Shown: piece after piece, positions 26,045-35,147 of the stretch | Position numbering within the stretch: position 1 is the stretch's first letter | Layout: every line of letters starts with the position of its first letter | Origin: CAJBNH01 sp964447285 | GTDB lineage: Bacteria > Myxococcota_A > UBA9042 | Assembly (NCBI GenBank): GCA_964447285.1 | Contig: CAYURO010000004.1 | Location: forward strand, 149,501-213,500 | Reading direction: 5' to 3' | Length of the DNA: 64,000 bases | The notes under the pieces: generated by a model | Database searches by the model: none | What the model was told of the DNA's origin: nothing | The model's input: the letters and a program-made list of their open reading frames with translations, nothing else | Program-made: the position numbers and the translations under genes

Positions 26045-28996
26045 TTGGCGGTCGCGACTACCCTTCGAGTCTCTGATCTGGCCCGCGAGTTGGGCATCCC
26101 GGAAGCCGTCCTGGTCAAGAGGGCGGGTGACAACGGCATGCTGTTGTCGACGATCTCGCGCTTGGACCAGGCACAGTCGGACACGCTGCGGCGGATGTTC
26201 GCGCCGGCTCGGCCTGCCCGCGCTGCGGAAGCGGCTCCCGTCACCACTGCCGTCGAGGGCACCGGCCGCACTGTTGTGCGCCGCCGCATCGCTCGCGCCG
26301 ATGGAGAAGGGCCCGAGACCCACGCGGAGCCCGCTCCCGCTCCGGTCGCGCCCCCCGTCGTCGCTCCGCGCCCTGTGGTCCGCCGCGCGGCTGAGCCCGC
26401 GGACAAGCCCGCAGCCGCCGTCGAGCCGCCGTCGCCGCCGCCGATCGCGCCCGTTGTTGCTGAACTACCTGCAGCCGTTGAGGAAACCCACGCGCCCGCA
26501 CCGGACCGCGAGGTTGCCGCCGTTGCTGCCGTCGTCGAGGCCGTTCCCGCGCCGCCCCCTGTGGCGCAGCCAACGCCCCCTGCGCCGCCGCAACAGCCTG
26601 CGTTGACAGACAATCGTCCGCGCTTGCGTCGCGCCAAGGTCGAGGATCTGGCCCCCCCCCCCGAGCTGCAGTTGCGGGTCTATGAGGCCACCCCCGAGCC
26701 GGTGCCTGTCGTTGTTCCCGTGGCAGACGTCCCGGTCGAGCATCCCGTCGTCCACGCAACAGAGGTTCCTGTTGCCTTGCCTGTTGTGGTCGAGGTTGCG
26801 GCGGAGTTGGCCTTGCCCTCCGCGAATGCCAACTTGGACCTGAACGAAATCGGCGCCGCGCTGAGGCCCACGACCCTGCTGCCCAGCAACAGCAAGGTGC
26901 CCCGCCTCGTCCGTACGAAGATGCCGGAGTATCTGGTCAACATCCCGAAGGCGACGCCCAAGCCTGCGCTCATCGACCCGCCCCCGCCCCCGCCCGCACC
27001 GGACGTCGAGCGCGGCCGGCCGATCCCTGCGACAGAGCGTGCGCCTTCGGCACCGGTCGACGACCGCTCTGGTGGCCGCGGACGCAAGGTCATCTACGAC
27101 CGCCGCCGCGACACCGTGGGTCAGACAGCCGAGGACCGCCGGCGCGGCAAGAAGCGTGGCAAGGGCAAGGGCATGATGCCCGTCGTCCCCGTCACCGTTG
27201 CGCGTCAAGAGAAGCGGCACCTGCGCATCGAGGACACGATCACCGTCGCCAATCTTGCGCACCAGATGTCGGTCAAGGCCAACGAGGTGATCAAGAAGCT
27301 GTTTGATCTTGGCATTATGGCCACGATCAACCACGCTCTGGACCTGGACACCGTCGAGCTGGTTTCGGCCGATTTCGGCTTCACCGTGGAGAACGTCGGC
27401 TTCGATCTGGACGCCTACCTCAAGACGCCGGCTGCCGAAGACGTGTCGATGCAGCCGCGGTCGCCGGTCGTTACGGTCATGGGCCACGTCGATCACGGCA
27501 AGACCAGCTTGCTCGACGCGATCCGCAAGACCCACACCGCGGCTCGCGAAGCGGGCGGCATTACCCAGCACATCGGCGCGTACGTTGCCGAAGTGTCGGG
27601 CAAGGGTCGCGTGGTCTTCCTCGATACCCCGGGCCACGAGGCGTTCACCGCCATGCGTGCCCGCGGCGCCAAGGCGACCGACGTCATCGTGCTGGTCGTG
27701 GCGGCGGACGACGGCGTGATGCCGCAGACCATCGAGGCGATCAACCACGCCAAGGCCGGCGGTGTGCCGATCATCGTGGCCGTCAACAAGATCGACAAGC
27801 CGAATGCGGACATCGACCGGGTGCGCCGCGAGCTGGCCGACCAGGGCGTCGTCAGCGAGGAGTGGGGCGGCGACGTCACCTTCTGCGAGATCTCGGCCAA
27901 GAAGGGCACGGGCATCGACAAGCTGCTCGAGATGCTGGCGCTGCAGTCGGAGCTCATGGACCTGAAGGCGGACCCGTCCACGGACGCCCGCGGTCTGGTC
28001 ATCGAGTCGCGCCTGGAGAAGGGTCGCGGTCCGGTCGCTACGCTGCTGGTCCAGCAGGGCACGCTCAAGCGCGGTCAATACGTGGTCGCGGGATCGCAGT
28101 ACTGCCGCGTCCGGGCGATGCTCGACTACATGCTCAAGCCGCTGGAGGAAGCTGGCCCCGCGACTCCGGTCGAGGTCATCGGCTTCGACGGCGTGACCAG
28201 CGCAGGCGACGAGTTCTACGTGGTGGCCGACGAGAAGAAGGCCAAGGCCATCGTCGAGCACCGGGTGGAGAAGCAGCGGGAGCGCGATCTGCTGAAGACC
28301 TCGCGCCGCACGCTCGACTCTCTGTTCGAGGACATGGCGGCCGGCGAGACCAAGGACCTGAACCTCATCATCAAGGCAGACGTGCACGGCTCCGCCGAGG
28401 CACTGAAGGCCGCGCTCGAGAAGATCGAGCACGAAGAGGTCAAGGTCCGTGTGTTGCACTCTGCAGTCGGCGGCGTGACAGAGAGCGACATCCAGCTCGC
28501 GTCGGCGTCCAAGGCCGTCATCATCGCCTTCAACGTCCGTCCCGAAGCCAAGGGCAAGCGCCTGGCCGACGACATGGGCGTGTCGATTCGCCAGTACTCG
28601 GTCATTTACGACGCTATCGACGACGTCACGCTGCTGCTGGAAGGCATGCTCACCCCGATCATCGAGGAGAACATCCTGGGCCACGCCGAAGTGCGCGAGA
28701 CTTTCGCAGTGCCGAAGCTTGGTTTCATCGCCGGTTGCAACGTGACCGATGGTGTGTTGAATCGGTCGGCGAAGATGCGACTGTTCCGCGGCAAGGATCA
28801 GGTCTGGGAAGGCGAAGTCGCCTCGCTGCGCCGGTTCAAGGACGACGTCCGCGAAGTCTCGTCCGGCTACGACTGCGGCGTCGGCCTGCAGGGCTTCAGC
28901 AAGGTGGCCATCGGCGACCGGCTGGAGTGCTACGAGCTGAAGAAGATCGCCCGCAAGCTGAACTCGCCCGCTCGCCCCGCCCGCAGCGAGGACTAG
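26045..28996 (+). CDS. infB: Translation initiation factor IF-2
   Basis: GTPase that brings initiator tRNA to the ribosome. The start is inferred to be a TTG at 26045 with GGAG 6 bases upstream. It gives the usual IF-2 N-terminal fold (LRVSDLARELGIPEAVLVKR), and no ATG or GTG lies nearby. A long Pro/Ala/Val-rich linker fills about residues 60-370. The second IF2_N module follows, then the G domain with GHVDHGKTSLLD, DTPGHEAF and NKIDKPNAD. The C-terminal domains II-IV are complete (983 residues in all). A rare start codon may keep expression modest. ylxR ends 20 bases before. Confidence 0.95.
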   Translation: MAVATTLRVSDLARELGIPEAVLVKRAGDNGMLLSTISRLDQAQSDTLRRMFAPARPARAAEAAPVTTAVEGTGRTVVRRRIARADGEGPETHAEPAPAPVAPPVVAPRPVVRRAAEPADKPAAAVEPPSPPPIAPVVAELPAAVEETHAPAPDREVAAVAAVVEAVPAPPPVAQPTPPAPPQQPALTDNRPRLRRAKVEDLAPPPELQLRVYEATPEPVPVVVPVADVPVEHPVVHATEVPVALPVVVEVAAELALPSANANLDLNEIGAALRPTTLLPSNSKVPRLVRTKMPEYLVNIPKATPKPALIDPPPPPPAPDVERGRPIPATERAPSAPVDDRSGGRGRKVIYDRRRDTVGQTAEDRRRGKKRGKGKGMMPVVPVTVARQEKRHLRIEDTITVANLAHQMSVKANEVIKKLFDLGIMATINHALDLDTVELVSADFGFTVENVGFDLDAYLKTPAAEDVSMQPRSPVVTVMGHVDHGKTSLLDAIRKTHTAAREAGGITQHIGAYVAEVSGKGRVVFLDTPGHEAFTAMRARGAKATDVIVLVVAADDGVMPQTIEAINHAKAGGVPIIVAVNKIDKPNADIDRVRRELADQGVVSEEWGGDVTFCEISAKKGTGIDKLLEMLALQSELMDLKADPSTDARGLVIESRLEKGRGPVATLLVQQGTLKRGQYVVAGSQYCRVRAMLDYMLKPLEEAGPATPVEVIGFDGVTSAGDEFYVVADEKKAKAIVEHRVEKQRERDLLKTSRRTLDSLFEDMAAGETKDLNLIIKADVHGSAEALKAALEKIEHEEVKVRVLHSAVGGVTESDIQLASASKAVIIAFNVRPEAKGKRLADDMGVSIRQYSVIYDAIDDVTLLLEGMLTPIIEENILGHAEVRETFAVPKLGFIAGCNVTDGVLNRSAKMRLFRGKDQVWEGEVASLRRFKDDVREVSSGYDCGVGLQGFSKVAIGDRLECYELKKIARKLNSPARPARSED

Positions 28997-29005
28997 GCCC
29001 TTCCC

Positions 29006-29443
29006 ATGCGCCGCGCTCCCACGTTCTCCCGCGCCGACCGGCTCGAGCACCTGATGGCCGACGAGGTCGAGCGGCTGCTCTCGTATGAGATCCGCAGTCC
29101 TCTCGCACAGAAGGTCCGGGTGGTTCACGCCCGTTTGGCGAAAGACCTCAGCTCGATGCGCGTGCAGTACGTGATGCTGGACGGCACCGAAGGCACACCC
29201 GCGGTCCAGACCGTCCTCGAGCAGGCGGCCGGCTACATCGCCCGCACGGTGCAAGAGACGCTGCAGACCCGAAACAAATGCTCGATCACGTTCCACTTCG
29301 ACCGCGATGCCATGCGGATGCAGCGCGTGCAGGAACTGCTGGACGAAGCCAAGGCCGCCACGGCTGCTGCAGCCCTTGCGAACGGTGACGCCGCCCTTCC
29401 CGCGCCCACCGCCGGCGACGCGGAAGACCCCGCGCAAGCATGA
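29006..29443 (+). CDS. rbfA: Ribosome-binding factor A
   Basis: Assists 16S rRNA 5'-end maturation and 30S assembly. The 145-residue protein has the RbfA KH-like fold: RADRLEHLMADEVERLLSYE, then SPLAQKVRVVHARLAKDLSS, and RNKCSITFHFDRD-like strands. An Ala/Pro tail of about 25 residues is added at the end. It begins 9 bases after the infB stop and overlaps truB by 4 bases (ATGA). Confidence 0.9.
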   Translation: MRRAPTFSRADRLEHLMADEVERLLSYEIRSPLAQKVRVVHARLAKDLSSMRVQYVMLDGTEGTPAVQTVLEQAAGYIARTVQETLQTRNKCSITFHFDRDAMRMQRVQELLDEAKAATAAAALANGDAALPAPTAGDAEDPAQA

Positions 29444-30459
29444 ACCCCACAGTCCCGAAGTCCGCCCGCATCCCCGCCGAAGGCGTGCTGTGCATCGACA
29501 AGCCGCTTGGCTGGACGTCGCGCGATGTGGTCAACAAGGTCTCGGGCATCGTGGGCGATCGACAGGCAGGCCACGCCGGAACGCTGGACCCCGCCGCCTC
29601 CGGCGTGCTGCTGGTCGCATTCGGCGAGGCGACCAAGACCGTGCGCTGGCTAATGGACGCCCCCAAGACCTACGACGCAACAATCTCGTTTGGTTCCGCC
29701 ACGTTGTCAGACGATGCAGCCAGCCCGGTGATTCGGCAGGCCACCCCGTCCCAGCCGCTGACGCAGGAGAGGTTGCAGGCGGCCCTGGACGCGCGGTCCG
29801 GCACGACGCTGCAAGTTCCCCCGGTCGTCAGTGCGCTGCAAAAGGACGGTGTTCGGGACTACGAGCGGGTGCGGCAAGGCGAGATCGTGGTGCGCGAAGC
29901 CCGCGAGGTGTGGCTGGGCGCCAGCGAAGTGCTGGAGGTCGGCGAGACTTCCGCGAGGGTGCGAGTGACCTGCGGTGCCGGATTCTATGTCCGCGCGCTT
30001 GCACGAGATCTTGGCGAGGACTTGGGCAGCGCGGCACACCTGACCTCCCTGCGTCGCACGCACGCGGGTGGCTTCGACGTGTCGCAGGGGATCACCATCG
30101 ACGCGCTAGGCCAACTGTCGTTCGAGGAGCGGCGATCGCTCTTGGTCCCGCTGCAGACGCTGATGCCGCGGCTGTTGCCGACGTTTCCAATCGACCGCGA
30201 TGTGGCCCGGCAGCTGGTCCAGGGCAAGCACCCGCACGTGCCTGAAGATGTGACGATCTACACCGAACAAGAGGTGCTTCTCGTCCTGCGAGACGACATG
30301 GGACTCGTGTGCGTAGCCATGGCGATTGCGGACGACGAGGACGGGACGCGTCGCCTCAAGACGGTCCGCGGCTTCATTGCGGCCCAACGCCTGACCGAGC
30401 GCGTGGACAAGGCGGGCACTCCGCCGGATTCTGACGAACCGGAGCACGGTCAAGGTTGA
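29440..30459 (+). CDS. truB: tRNA pseudouridine(55) synthase
   Basis: Makes pseudouridine 55 in the T-loop of tRNAs. The signature GHAGTLDPAASGVLL carries the catalytic Asp D50, preceded by the family start GVLCIDKPLGWTSRDVV. The TruB KVSALQ-type block appears as VPPVVSALQKDGVRDYERVR, and VTCGAGFYVRALARDLG is conserved. A PUA-like C-terminal region with an extra charged tail brings the length to 339 residues. The start overlaps the rbfA stop. A promoter for rpsO overlaps its stop codon. Confidence 0.94.
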   Translation: MNPTVPKSARIPAEGVLCIDKPLGWTSRDVVNKVSGIVGDRQAGHAGTLDPAASGVLLVAFGEATKTVRWLMDAPKTYDATISFGSATLSDDAASPVIRQATPSQPLTQERLQAALDARSGTTLQVPPVVSALQKDGVRDYERVRQGEIVVREAREVWLGASEVLEVGETSARVRVTCGAGFYVRALARDLGEDLGSAAHLTSLRRTHAGGFDVSQGITIDALGQLSFEERRSLLVPLQTLMPRLLPTFPIDRDVARQLVQGKHPHVPEDVTIYTEQEVLLVLRDDMGLVCVAMAIADDEDGTRRLKTVRGFIAAQRLTERVDKAGTPPDSDEPEHGQG

Positions 30460-30485
30460 CAGGACGGGGCAACTTCACGTATCCT
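30456..30485 (+). promoter_or_regulatory. Candidate promoter of rpsO
   Basis: TTGACA at 30456-30461 (overlapping the truB stop), an 18-base spacer, then TATCCT at 30480-30485. This is the best sigma-70-type match seen in the window. It lies about 120 bases before rpsO, leaving room for a leader where S15 commonly autoregulates. Confidence 0.6.
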
Positions 30486-30607
30486 TCCGCCCCCTAGAAA
30501 GGGCACCAGAACCTGAGGCGATGCCTAGCGGAATGCCGACTGCCCAATCGGTCGGAACGCACCGCCCACCCGACGTCCAGAAGGGCGCACCAAGGAACCG
30601 ATAGCAC

Positions 30608-30877
30608 ATGGCGCTTCTCGCTTTTCAAAAGGCCAATATTGTCGCCGCCCACCGCAAGCACGAGACCGACACGGGCTCGCCTGAGGTGCAGATCGGCCTG
30701 TTGACCGAGCGCATCAACTACCTGACTGAGCACTTCAAGGTCCACCTGAAGGATCACCACGGTCGCCGTGGTCTCCTGCGGATGGTCAGCGCTCGCCGTG
30801 GCCTGCTTGACTATGTCCGTCGCACGGATGTCGCTCGCTACAAGGCGATCCTGGCTACGTTCGACCTGCGCAAGTAA
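30608..30877 (+). CDS. rpsO: 30S ribosomal protein S15
   Basis: Primary binder of the 16S central domain. The 89-residue length is exactly the family norm. Typical blocks are visible: HETDTGSPEVQIGLLTERIN, HLKDHHGRRGLLRMVSARR and the C-terminal YKAILATFDLRK. AAGGA lies upstream of the ATG. It lies just before pnp, the conserved rpsO-pnp order. Confidence 0.97.
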   Translation: MALLAFQKANIVAAHRKHETDTGSPEVQIGLLTERINYLTEHFKVHLKDHHGRRGLLRMVSARRGLLDYVRRTDVARYKAILATFDLRK

Positions 30878-31086
30878 GCCGGCCGTCTCCTCCCGCGCTC
30901 GGCTTGCCTTCGAGGATCCCCGACTGCTGCGCAACTTCGCGGCCCCGGGATCATCAGGACCCCATCTCGGTCCCCCGACGGCACTTCGAGCACCTCGCCC
31001 GCGGCGCGAGCACCAACGCCGTACCGATTCCCAAGCAGAGCAACCACTTGCGGGGTAAGGATCCCATCCCCGCGCGGAGTTTCCCA

Positions 31087-33378
31087 ATGGCTCACGTGAC
31101 AAAGTCCATCGAGTTCGGTGGCAAGACCCTGACCCTGGAGACCGGGCTGATGGCCAAGCAGGCCAATGGCGCCGTCTTCGTTTCGATTGGCGAGAGCCGC
31201 GTGCTGTGCACCGCCGTCTCGACCCTGCAGCCCAAGCCGGGCGCCGCCTTCTTCCCCCTGTCCTGCGACTACTTCGAGAAGTTCTACGCGGCCGGCCGCA
31301 TCCCCGGCAGCTACTTCAAGCGTGAGGGTCGCCAGAGCGAGACCGAGACCCTGAACAGCCGCATCATGGACCGCCCGTGCCGCCCGCTGTTCCCCAAGGG
31401 CTTCATGGCCGAGACCCAGGTCGGCGCGACCGTCATGTCGTTCGACAAGCTGGCCGACACGGCCGTGATGGCCGTAATTGGCGCATCTGCGGCCCTGTCG
31501 ATCTCGGACATCCCGTGGAACGGCCCCATCGCCGCCTGCCGCGTGGGCCTGATCGACGGCAAGTTCATCTGCAACCCCACCCTTGCCGAGCGCACGGTCA
31601 GCGATCTGGATGTGTTCGCCGTGGTCGGTGCTGAGGGCCTGGTGATGGTCGAAGGCGGCGCGAAGTTCGTGTCCGAGCAGGTCATGATCGATGCCCTGCT
31701 GTTCGCCGACGAGCAGTGCCGCCCGATCATCAAGTTCCAGCAGGACTTTCAGGCCGAGGTCGGCAAGACCAAGGCCGTGTTCACCTCCCCCGAGGTCGAC
31801 CAGACACTGGTCGCTGCGTGCCGTGCCGCGGCCTACGAGAAGATGAAGGTCGCGGTCGTCATCCCCGTGAAGCAGGAGCGCTACGCCGCCGTCTCGAAGG
31901 TCAAGTCCGAGGCCGCCGCCGCGCTGGCAGAGCAGTTCCCGAATCGGTACGAGGACATCAAGGAGATCGTCAGCGGTTTCAAGTCCGAGATTTGCCGTGA
32001 CCAGATCGTCGAGACCCGCACCCGTCTGGACGGCCGCAAGCTGGACGAGGTCCGCAAGATCACGATCCAGACGGGCGTCCTGCCCCGCGCGCACGGCTCG
32101 GCGCTGTTTACCCGCGGCGAGACGCAGGGCCTGATCGCCCTGACGCTCGGCACCGGCCACGACGAGCAGCGCATCGAGACCCTGACCGGGATGGAAGTGC
32201 GCCGCTTCATGCTGCACTACAACTTCCCCCCCTTCTCGACCGGCGAGGTCAAGCCCCTGCGCGGCCCCGGCCGTCGCGAGATCGGCCACGGCGCCCTGGC
32301 TGAGCGCGGCATCCGCCCCGCCCTGCCCTCGTTCGAAATGTTCCCCTACACGCTGCGCTCGGTCTCTGAGATCCTCGAGTCGAACGGCTCGTCGTCGATG
32401 GCGACGGTCTGCGGCACCAGCCTTGCGCTGATGGACGCGGGCGTTCCGATCTCGGGCGCCGTCGCCGGCATCGCGATGGGCCTGATCCAGAAGGGCGACC
32501 AGGTGCGCGTTCTGAGCGACATCCTCGGCGACGAAGACGCGTTCGGTGACATGGACTTCAAGGTCGTCGGCAGCGCCGAGGGCATCAGCGCCCTGCAGAT
32601 GGACATCAAGGTGACGGGGCTGTCGCGCGCGATCCTGGAAGAGGCGCTCGGTCAGGCCAAGCAGGGACGCCTGCACATTCTGGGCGAGATGGCCAAGGCC
32701 CTGCCGCGCGAGCGTGTGGAGCTGTCGACCTACGCGCCGCGGATCTTCACGATCCTGATCAACCCGGAGCGCATCAAGGACCTCATCGGTCCCGGCGGCA
32801 AGAACATCAAGTCGATCGTCGCCACGACGGGCGCCCAGGTGGACGTCGAAGAAGACGGCACCGTGCGCGTCGCCGCGACCGACAACGAAGTGGCGGAAGC
32901 CGCCATCGCGATGGTCCGCGCGTTTACGTCCGAGGCCGAGGTCGGCAAGGACTACGACGGCGTGGTCACTCGCGTCGCCGAGTTCGGCGCGTTCGTGCGC
33001 ATCATGCCGGGTACCGAAGGCTTGGTGCACGTGTCCGAGCTGTCCGAGGAGCGCGTCGAGAGCGTCGATTCGTTCTGCAAGGTCGGCGATGCCATGAAGG
33101 TGCGCGTCGTCAACGTCGACCGCATGGGCAAGGTCCGCTTGTCCCGCCGCGAGGCTCTGGGCGGCGCGCCGCGCCCGATCCCGACCCGCGACGGCGGCGA
33201 CCGTGGCCGCGGCCCACGACGTGACGGCGACCGCGACCGTGGCCCGCGCCGCGATGGCGGTGGCGGTGGCGACCGTGGCGGCGACCGCGGTGGCGCCCCC
33301 GCAGGCGACAGCCGTCCCGTCGAGCGCAGCGATGCCGCCAACGAGCGCCGCGAGCGCCGTGAGCGTCAGCCGAGCTAG
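31087..33378 (+). CDS. pnp: Polyribonucleotide nucleotidyltransferase (PNPase)
   Basis: Phosphorolytic 3'-5' exoribonuclease, a core of RNA turnover. Of 763 residues, the first RNase PH domain begins KSIEFGGKTLTLETGLMAKQ. The second contains FMLHYNFPPFSTGEVKP and the catalytic GSSSMATVCG region. A KH domain (LIGPGGKNIKSIV) and an S1 domain (YDGVVTRVAEFGAFVRI) follow. The C-terminus has an added Arg/Gly/Asp-rich tail of about 60 residues with RGG-like repeats, a likely RNA-binding extension. The ATG at 31087 follows GCGGAG at 7 bases. A strong terminator follows 20 bases after the stop. Confidence 0.96.
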   Translation: MAHVTKSIEFGGKTLTLETGLMAKQANGAVFVSIGESRVLCTAVSTLQPKPGAAFFPLSCDYFEKFYAAGRIPGSYFKREGRQSETETLNSRIMDRPCRPLFPKGFMAETQVGATVMSFDKLADTAVMAVIGASAALSISDIPWNGPIAACRVGLIDGKFICNPTLAERTVSDLDVFAVVGAEGLVMVEGGAKFVSEQVMIDALLFADEQCRPIIKFQQDFQAEVGKTKAVFTSPEVDQTLVAACRAAAYEKMKVAVVIPVKQERYAAVSKVKSEAAAALAEQFPNRYEDIKEIVSGFKSEICRDQIVETRTRLDGRKLDEVRKITIQTGVLPRAHGSALFTRGETQGLIALTLGTGHDEQRIETLTGMEVRRFMLHYNFPPFSTGEVKPLRGPGRREIGHGALAERGIRPALPSFEMFPYTLRSVSEILESNGSSSMATVCGTSLALMDAGVPISGAVAGIAMGLIQKGDQVRVLSDILGDEDAFGDMDFKVVGSAEGISALQMDIKVTGLSRAILEEALGQAKQGRLHILGEMAKALPRERVELSTYAPRIFTILINPERIKDLIGPGGKNIKSIVATTGAQVDVEEDGTVRVAATDNEVAEAAIAMVRAFTSEAEVGKDYDGVVTRVAEFGAFVRIMPGTEGLVHVSELSEERVESVDSFCKVGDAMKVRVVNVDRMGKVRLSRREALGGAPRPIPTRDGGDRGRGPRRDGDRDRGPRRDGGGGGDRGGDRGGAPAGDSRPVERSDAANERRERRERQPS

Positions 33379-33397
33379 TCCCGCAGGGGAGTGACGA

Positions 33398-33442
33398 ACC
33401 AAGGCCCGCCTGGTGAAAGCCAGCGCGGGCCTTGGTGTTTTT
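33398..33442 (+). terminator. Rho-independent terminator after pnp
   Basis: A perfect 12-bp stem, ACCAAGGCCCGC (33398-33409) with GCGGGCCTTGGT (33425-33436), and a 15-base loop, followed by GTTTTT. It ends the nusA-pnp cluster and separates it from the convergent lipoprotein gene; the stem would also work on the other strand if preceded by A's turned T's, which is weaker. Confidence 0.88.
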
Positions 33443-33451
33443 GGCGGGAAG

Positions 33452-33540
33452 TGGTCAGTGCAGGGAGAATCGAAGTCCCGACCGCCCGACCCCGAGGTCG
33501 AAGTGACGCTCTGGGGCCGAGCCGGGAAGGCTTTACACTA
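33452..33540 (-). other. tRNA-like 3' half (possible tRNA remnant)
   Basis: On the minus strand a T-arm-like block (GGGAC, loop TTCGATT, CTCCC) is followed by exactly 7 bases (TGCACTG), an A and CCA (33452-33454). A complementary TAGTGTA (with two G-T pairs) lies 89 bases upstream at 33534-33540. The T-stem has a mismatch at the pair next to the loop, and no normal D or anticodon arm can be drawn, so it is not a working tRNA. It may be a relic of a tRNA used as an integration site; chance is also possible. Confidence 0.25.
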
Positions 33541-34881
33541 CGGGCAGTTGCCGTTGCAGTCGTTGGTGCACTCACCCACGCACGTATCGTCCCAGGCCGT
33601 CTCGCAGCAGTAGGGATCGAGGTTGCAAACACAAAGCTCGCACTTGCAGCCGGGGCAACCGGCCGTCGCCTTGACCACACAGCTCTGGTCGCCGCCGGAG
33701 CCGCAGTCGGCCGCGCAGTTGGCTGAGGTCTCGCCGGCATCGCAGGTGCCGTCGCCGCAACTGGGCGTGGTAGCGGTGCATTTGCCGTCGATGCACTGAC
33801 CCACCGCGATGACCTTGTTCATCGATCCGCTGGGGGCGGACGCGACGCAGGCGTTGGTGCACGCCGAGTCGTTGCTGCACAGCATGAGGCAGTTCAGGAG
33901 CATCGCGCAGCCGCTGTCCGCACTGCACGCCTGCCACTCACTGGCGCATAAACCCGTCATGCACTCCTTGAGTTGGGGCGAGTCGGTGCTGCAGTCAAAC
34001 GGGCAGGTCGAGACGCTCTCCGACGACTGGCAAAACAGGTCGCCGCACTTGGAGCCGGCCGAAGGGCAGTCGCTGGGGCAGCTGGCGCTGTTTTCACCCG
34101 CGTCGCAGATGCCGTTGCCACACTTGTTGGCCGTCGGGCAGTCGATGGGGCAGCTGGCCGAGGTCTCGCCGGCGTCGCAGATGCCGTTGCCGCACTTGTT
34201 CGTCGCCGGGCAGTCGATGGGGCAGGTCACGTTCGTCTCGTCGGCGTCGCAGGCACCGTTGCCGCAGTTGTCGACCCCGATCTGGAAGCAGTTCTGGCCA
34301 CAGCTGAACAAGGCCATCAACGTCGCGTCCTCGGTCGGCTTGGGGCAGGCGTCGGCGCAGCTTTCGATGGTGCACTTCTCGGCGCAGGTAAAGGTCGGGC
34401 CGCAGCCGCTGGACTTCAGGCAAGCCGCGTACTCCGTCGGGCAGGCGTTCTTGAGGCAAGCGACAATCGACGACGGGTTGGTGGGGTCGACGGTCGTGTC
34501 TCCCGTAGTGTCGGGCTTTGTGGTGTCGCCGGCCGTGTCGCCCGTGGTGACGTCAGGCGCGACGACGGGTGCCTTGCATTCGGTCGTCTTGGGATTGGTG
34601 CCGGTCTCGACACAGGACCAGCCGGTCGTACACGACTCTTTCAAGGCCCACTTTGGCGCAGCGGGGTCCGTTGTGCTGTCGCAGACCATGCGGCGGTAGC
34701 CGGCAGGCGTGGTGGACGAATAGAGACAACCTTCGCTGTTGAGTTGGGGGTTGCAGGCCGTACCCGCCTGTCCACCCGACATCGCACCCACAAAGCCGCC
34801 GCCGGTCGACGAACCGCAGGCTGCGAGTAGGACTACGCTGAACATCACGGTGCTGATCCTGACGATTCCTTCTGCGCGCAT
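33538..34881 (-). CDS. Cys-rich lipoprotein with CGNGxCDAGE repeats
   Basis: A 447-residue lipoprotein (VVLLAAC lipobox) with a Thr/Asp/Gly linker (DTTGDTTVDPT). A block of Cys pairs (CLKNACPTEYAACLKSSGCG) is followed by repeats of the form CGNGICDAGETSASCPIDCP, five in total counting one near the end, and a Cys-dense C-terminus. These modules are disulfide-knotted surface repeats frequent in Myxococcota. The ATG at 34881 has GGGAGAA 8 bases before it. No enzyme motif is present. A role in adhesion or surface structure is inference. Confidence 0.75.
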   Translation of the reverse strand: MRAEGIVRISTVMFSVVLLAACGSSTGGGFVGAMSGGQAGTACNPQLNSEGCLYSSTTPAGYRRMVCDSTTDPAAPKWALKESCTTGWSCVETGTNPKTTECKAPVVAPDVTTGDTAGDTTKPDTTGDTTVDPTNPSSIVACLKNACPTEYAACLKSSGCGPTFTCAEKCTIESCADACPKPTEDATLMALFSCGQNCFQIGVDNCGNGACDADETNVTCPIDCPATNKCGNGICDAGETSASCPIDCPTANKCGNGICDAGENSASCPSDCPSAGSKCGDLFCQSSESVSTCPFDCSTDSPQLKECMTGLCASEWQACSADSGCAMLLNCLMLCSNDSACTNACVASAPSGSMNKVIAVGQCIDGKCTATTPSCGDGTCDAGETSANCAADCGSGGDQSCVVKATAGCPGCKCELCVCNLDPYCCETAWDDTCVGECTNDCNGNCP

Positions 34882-35147
34882 CTTGAATTCTCCCAGAAAG
34901 TCGAAGGTTTCCGCTAGCAGCTCGTTCGCGTCGCGGGGGTTCCCAGGTCTGCGTGACGGTTCGTTGCACGGGCGGAGATGTGGTGGTAAACGCGGATGAT
35001 CGGCTCGGGTCCCCGCGGGCCGAGTGCGCGCACGGTACCGAGGCCGCTCGTCCCGTGCAAGGGTGGATACGCTCCCATGGTCCTTCGACTCCCCGCTTCG
35101 GCCGCACCTGCGGCATGACCGGCCCTTGTGCTTGCGCAGGAGAACCC

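Noticed and set aside
26465..29437. A 990-codon open frame antisense to infB and rbfA
   Set aside because: It mirrors the codon pattern of conserved infB, its translation is Val/Leu/Arg/His-rich without domains, and it has no ribosome-binding site. It is a high-GC shadow.
30838..33402. A long open frame antisense to pnp
   Set aside because: PNPase is highly conserved on the plus strand; the antisense product is low-complexity Asp/Leu/His-rich.
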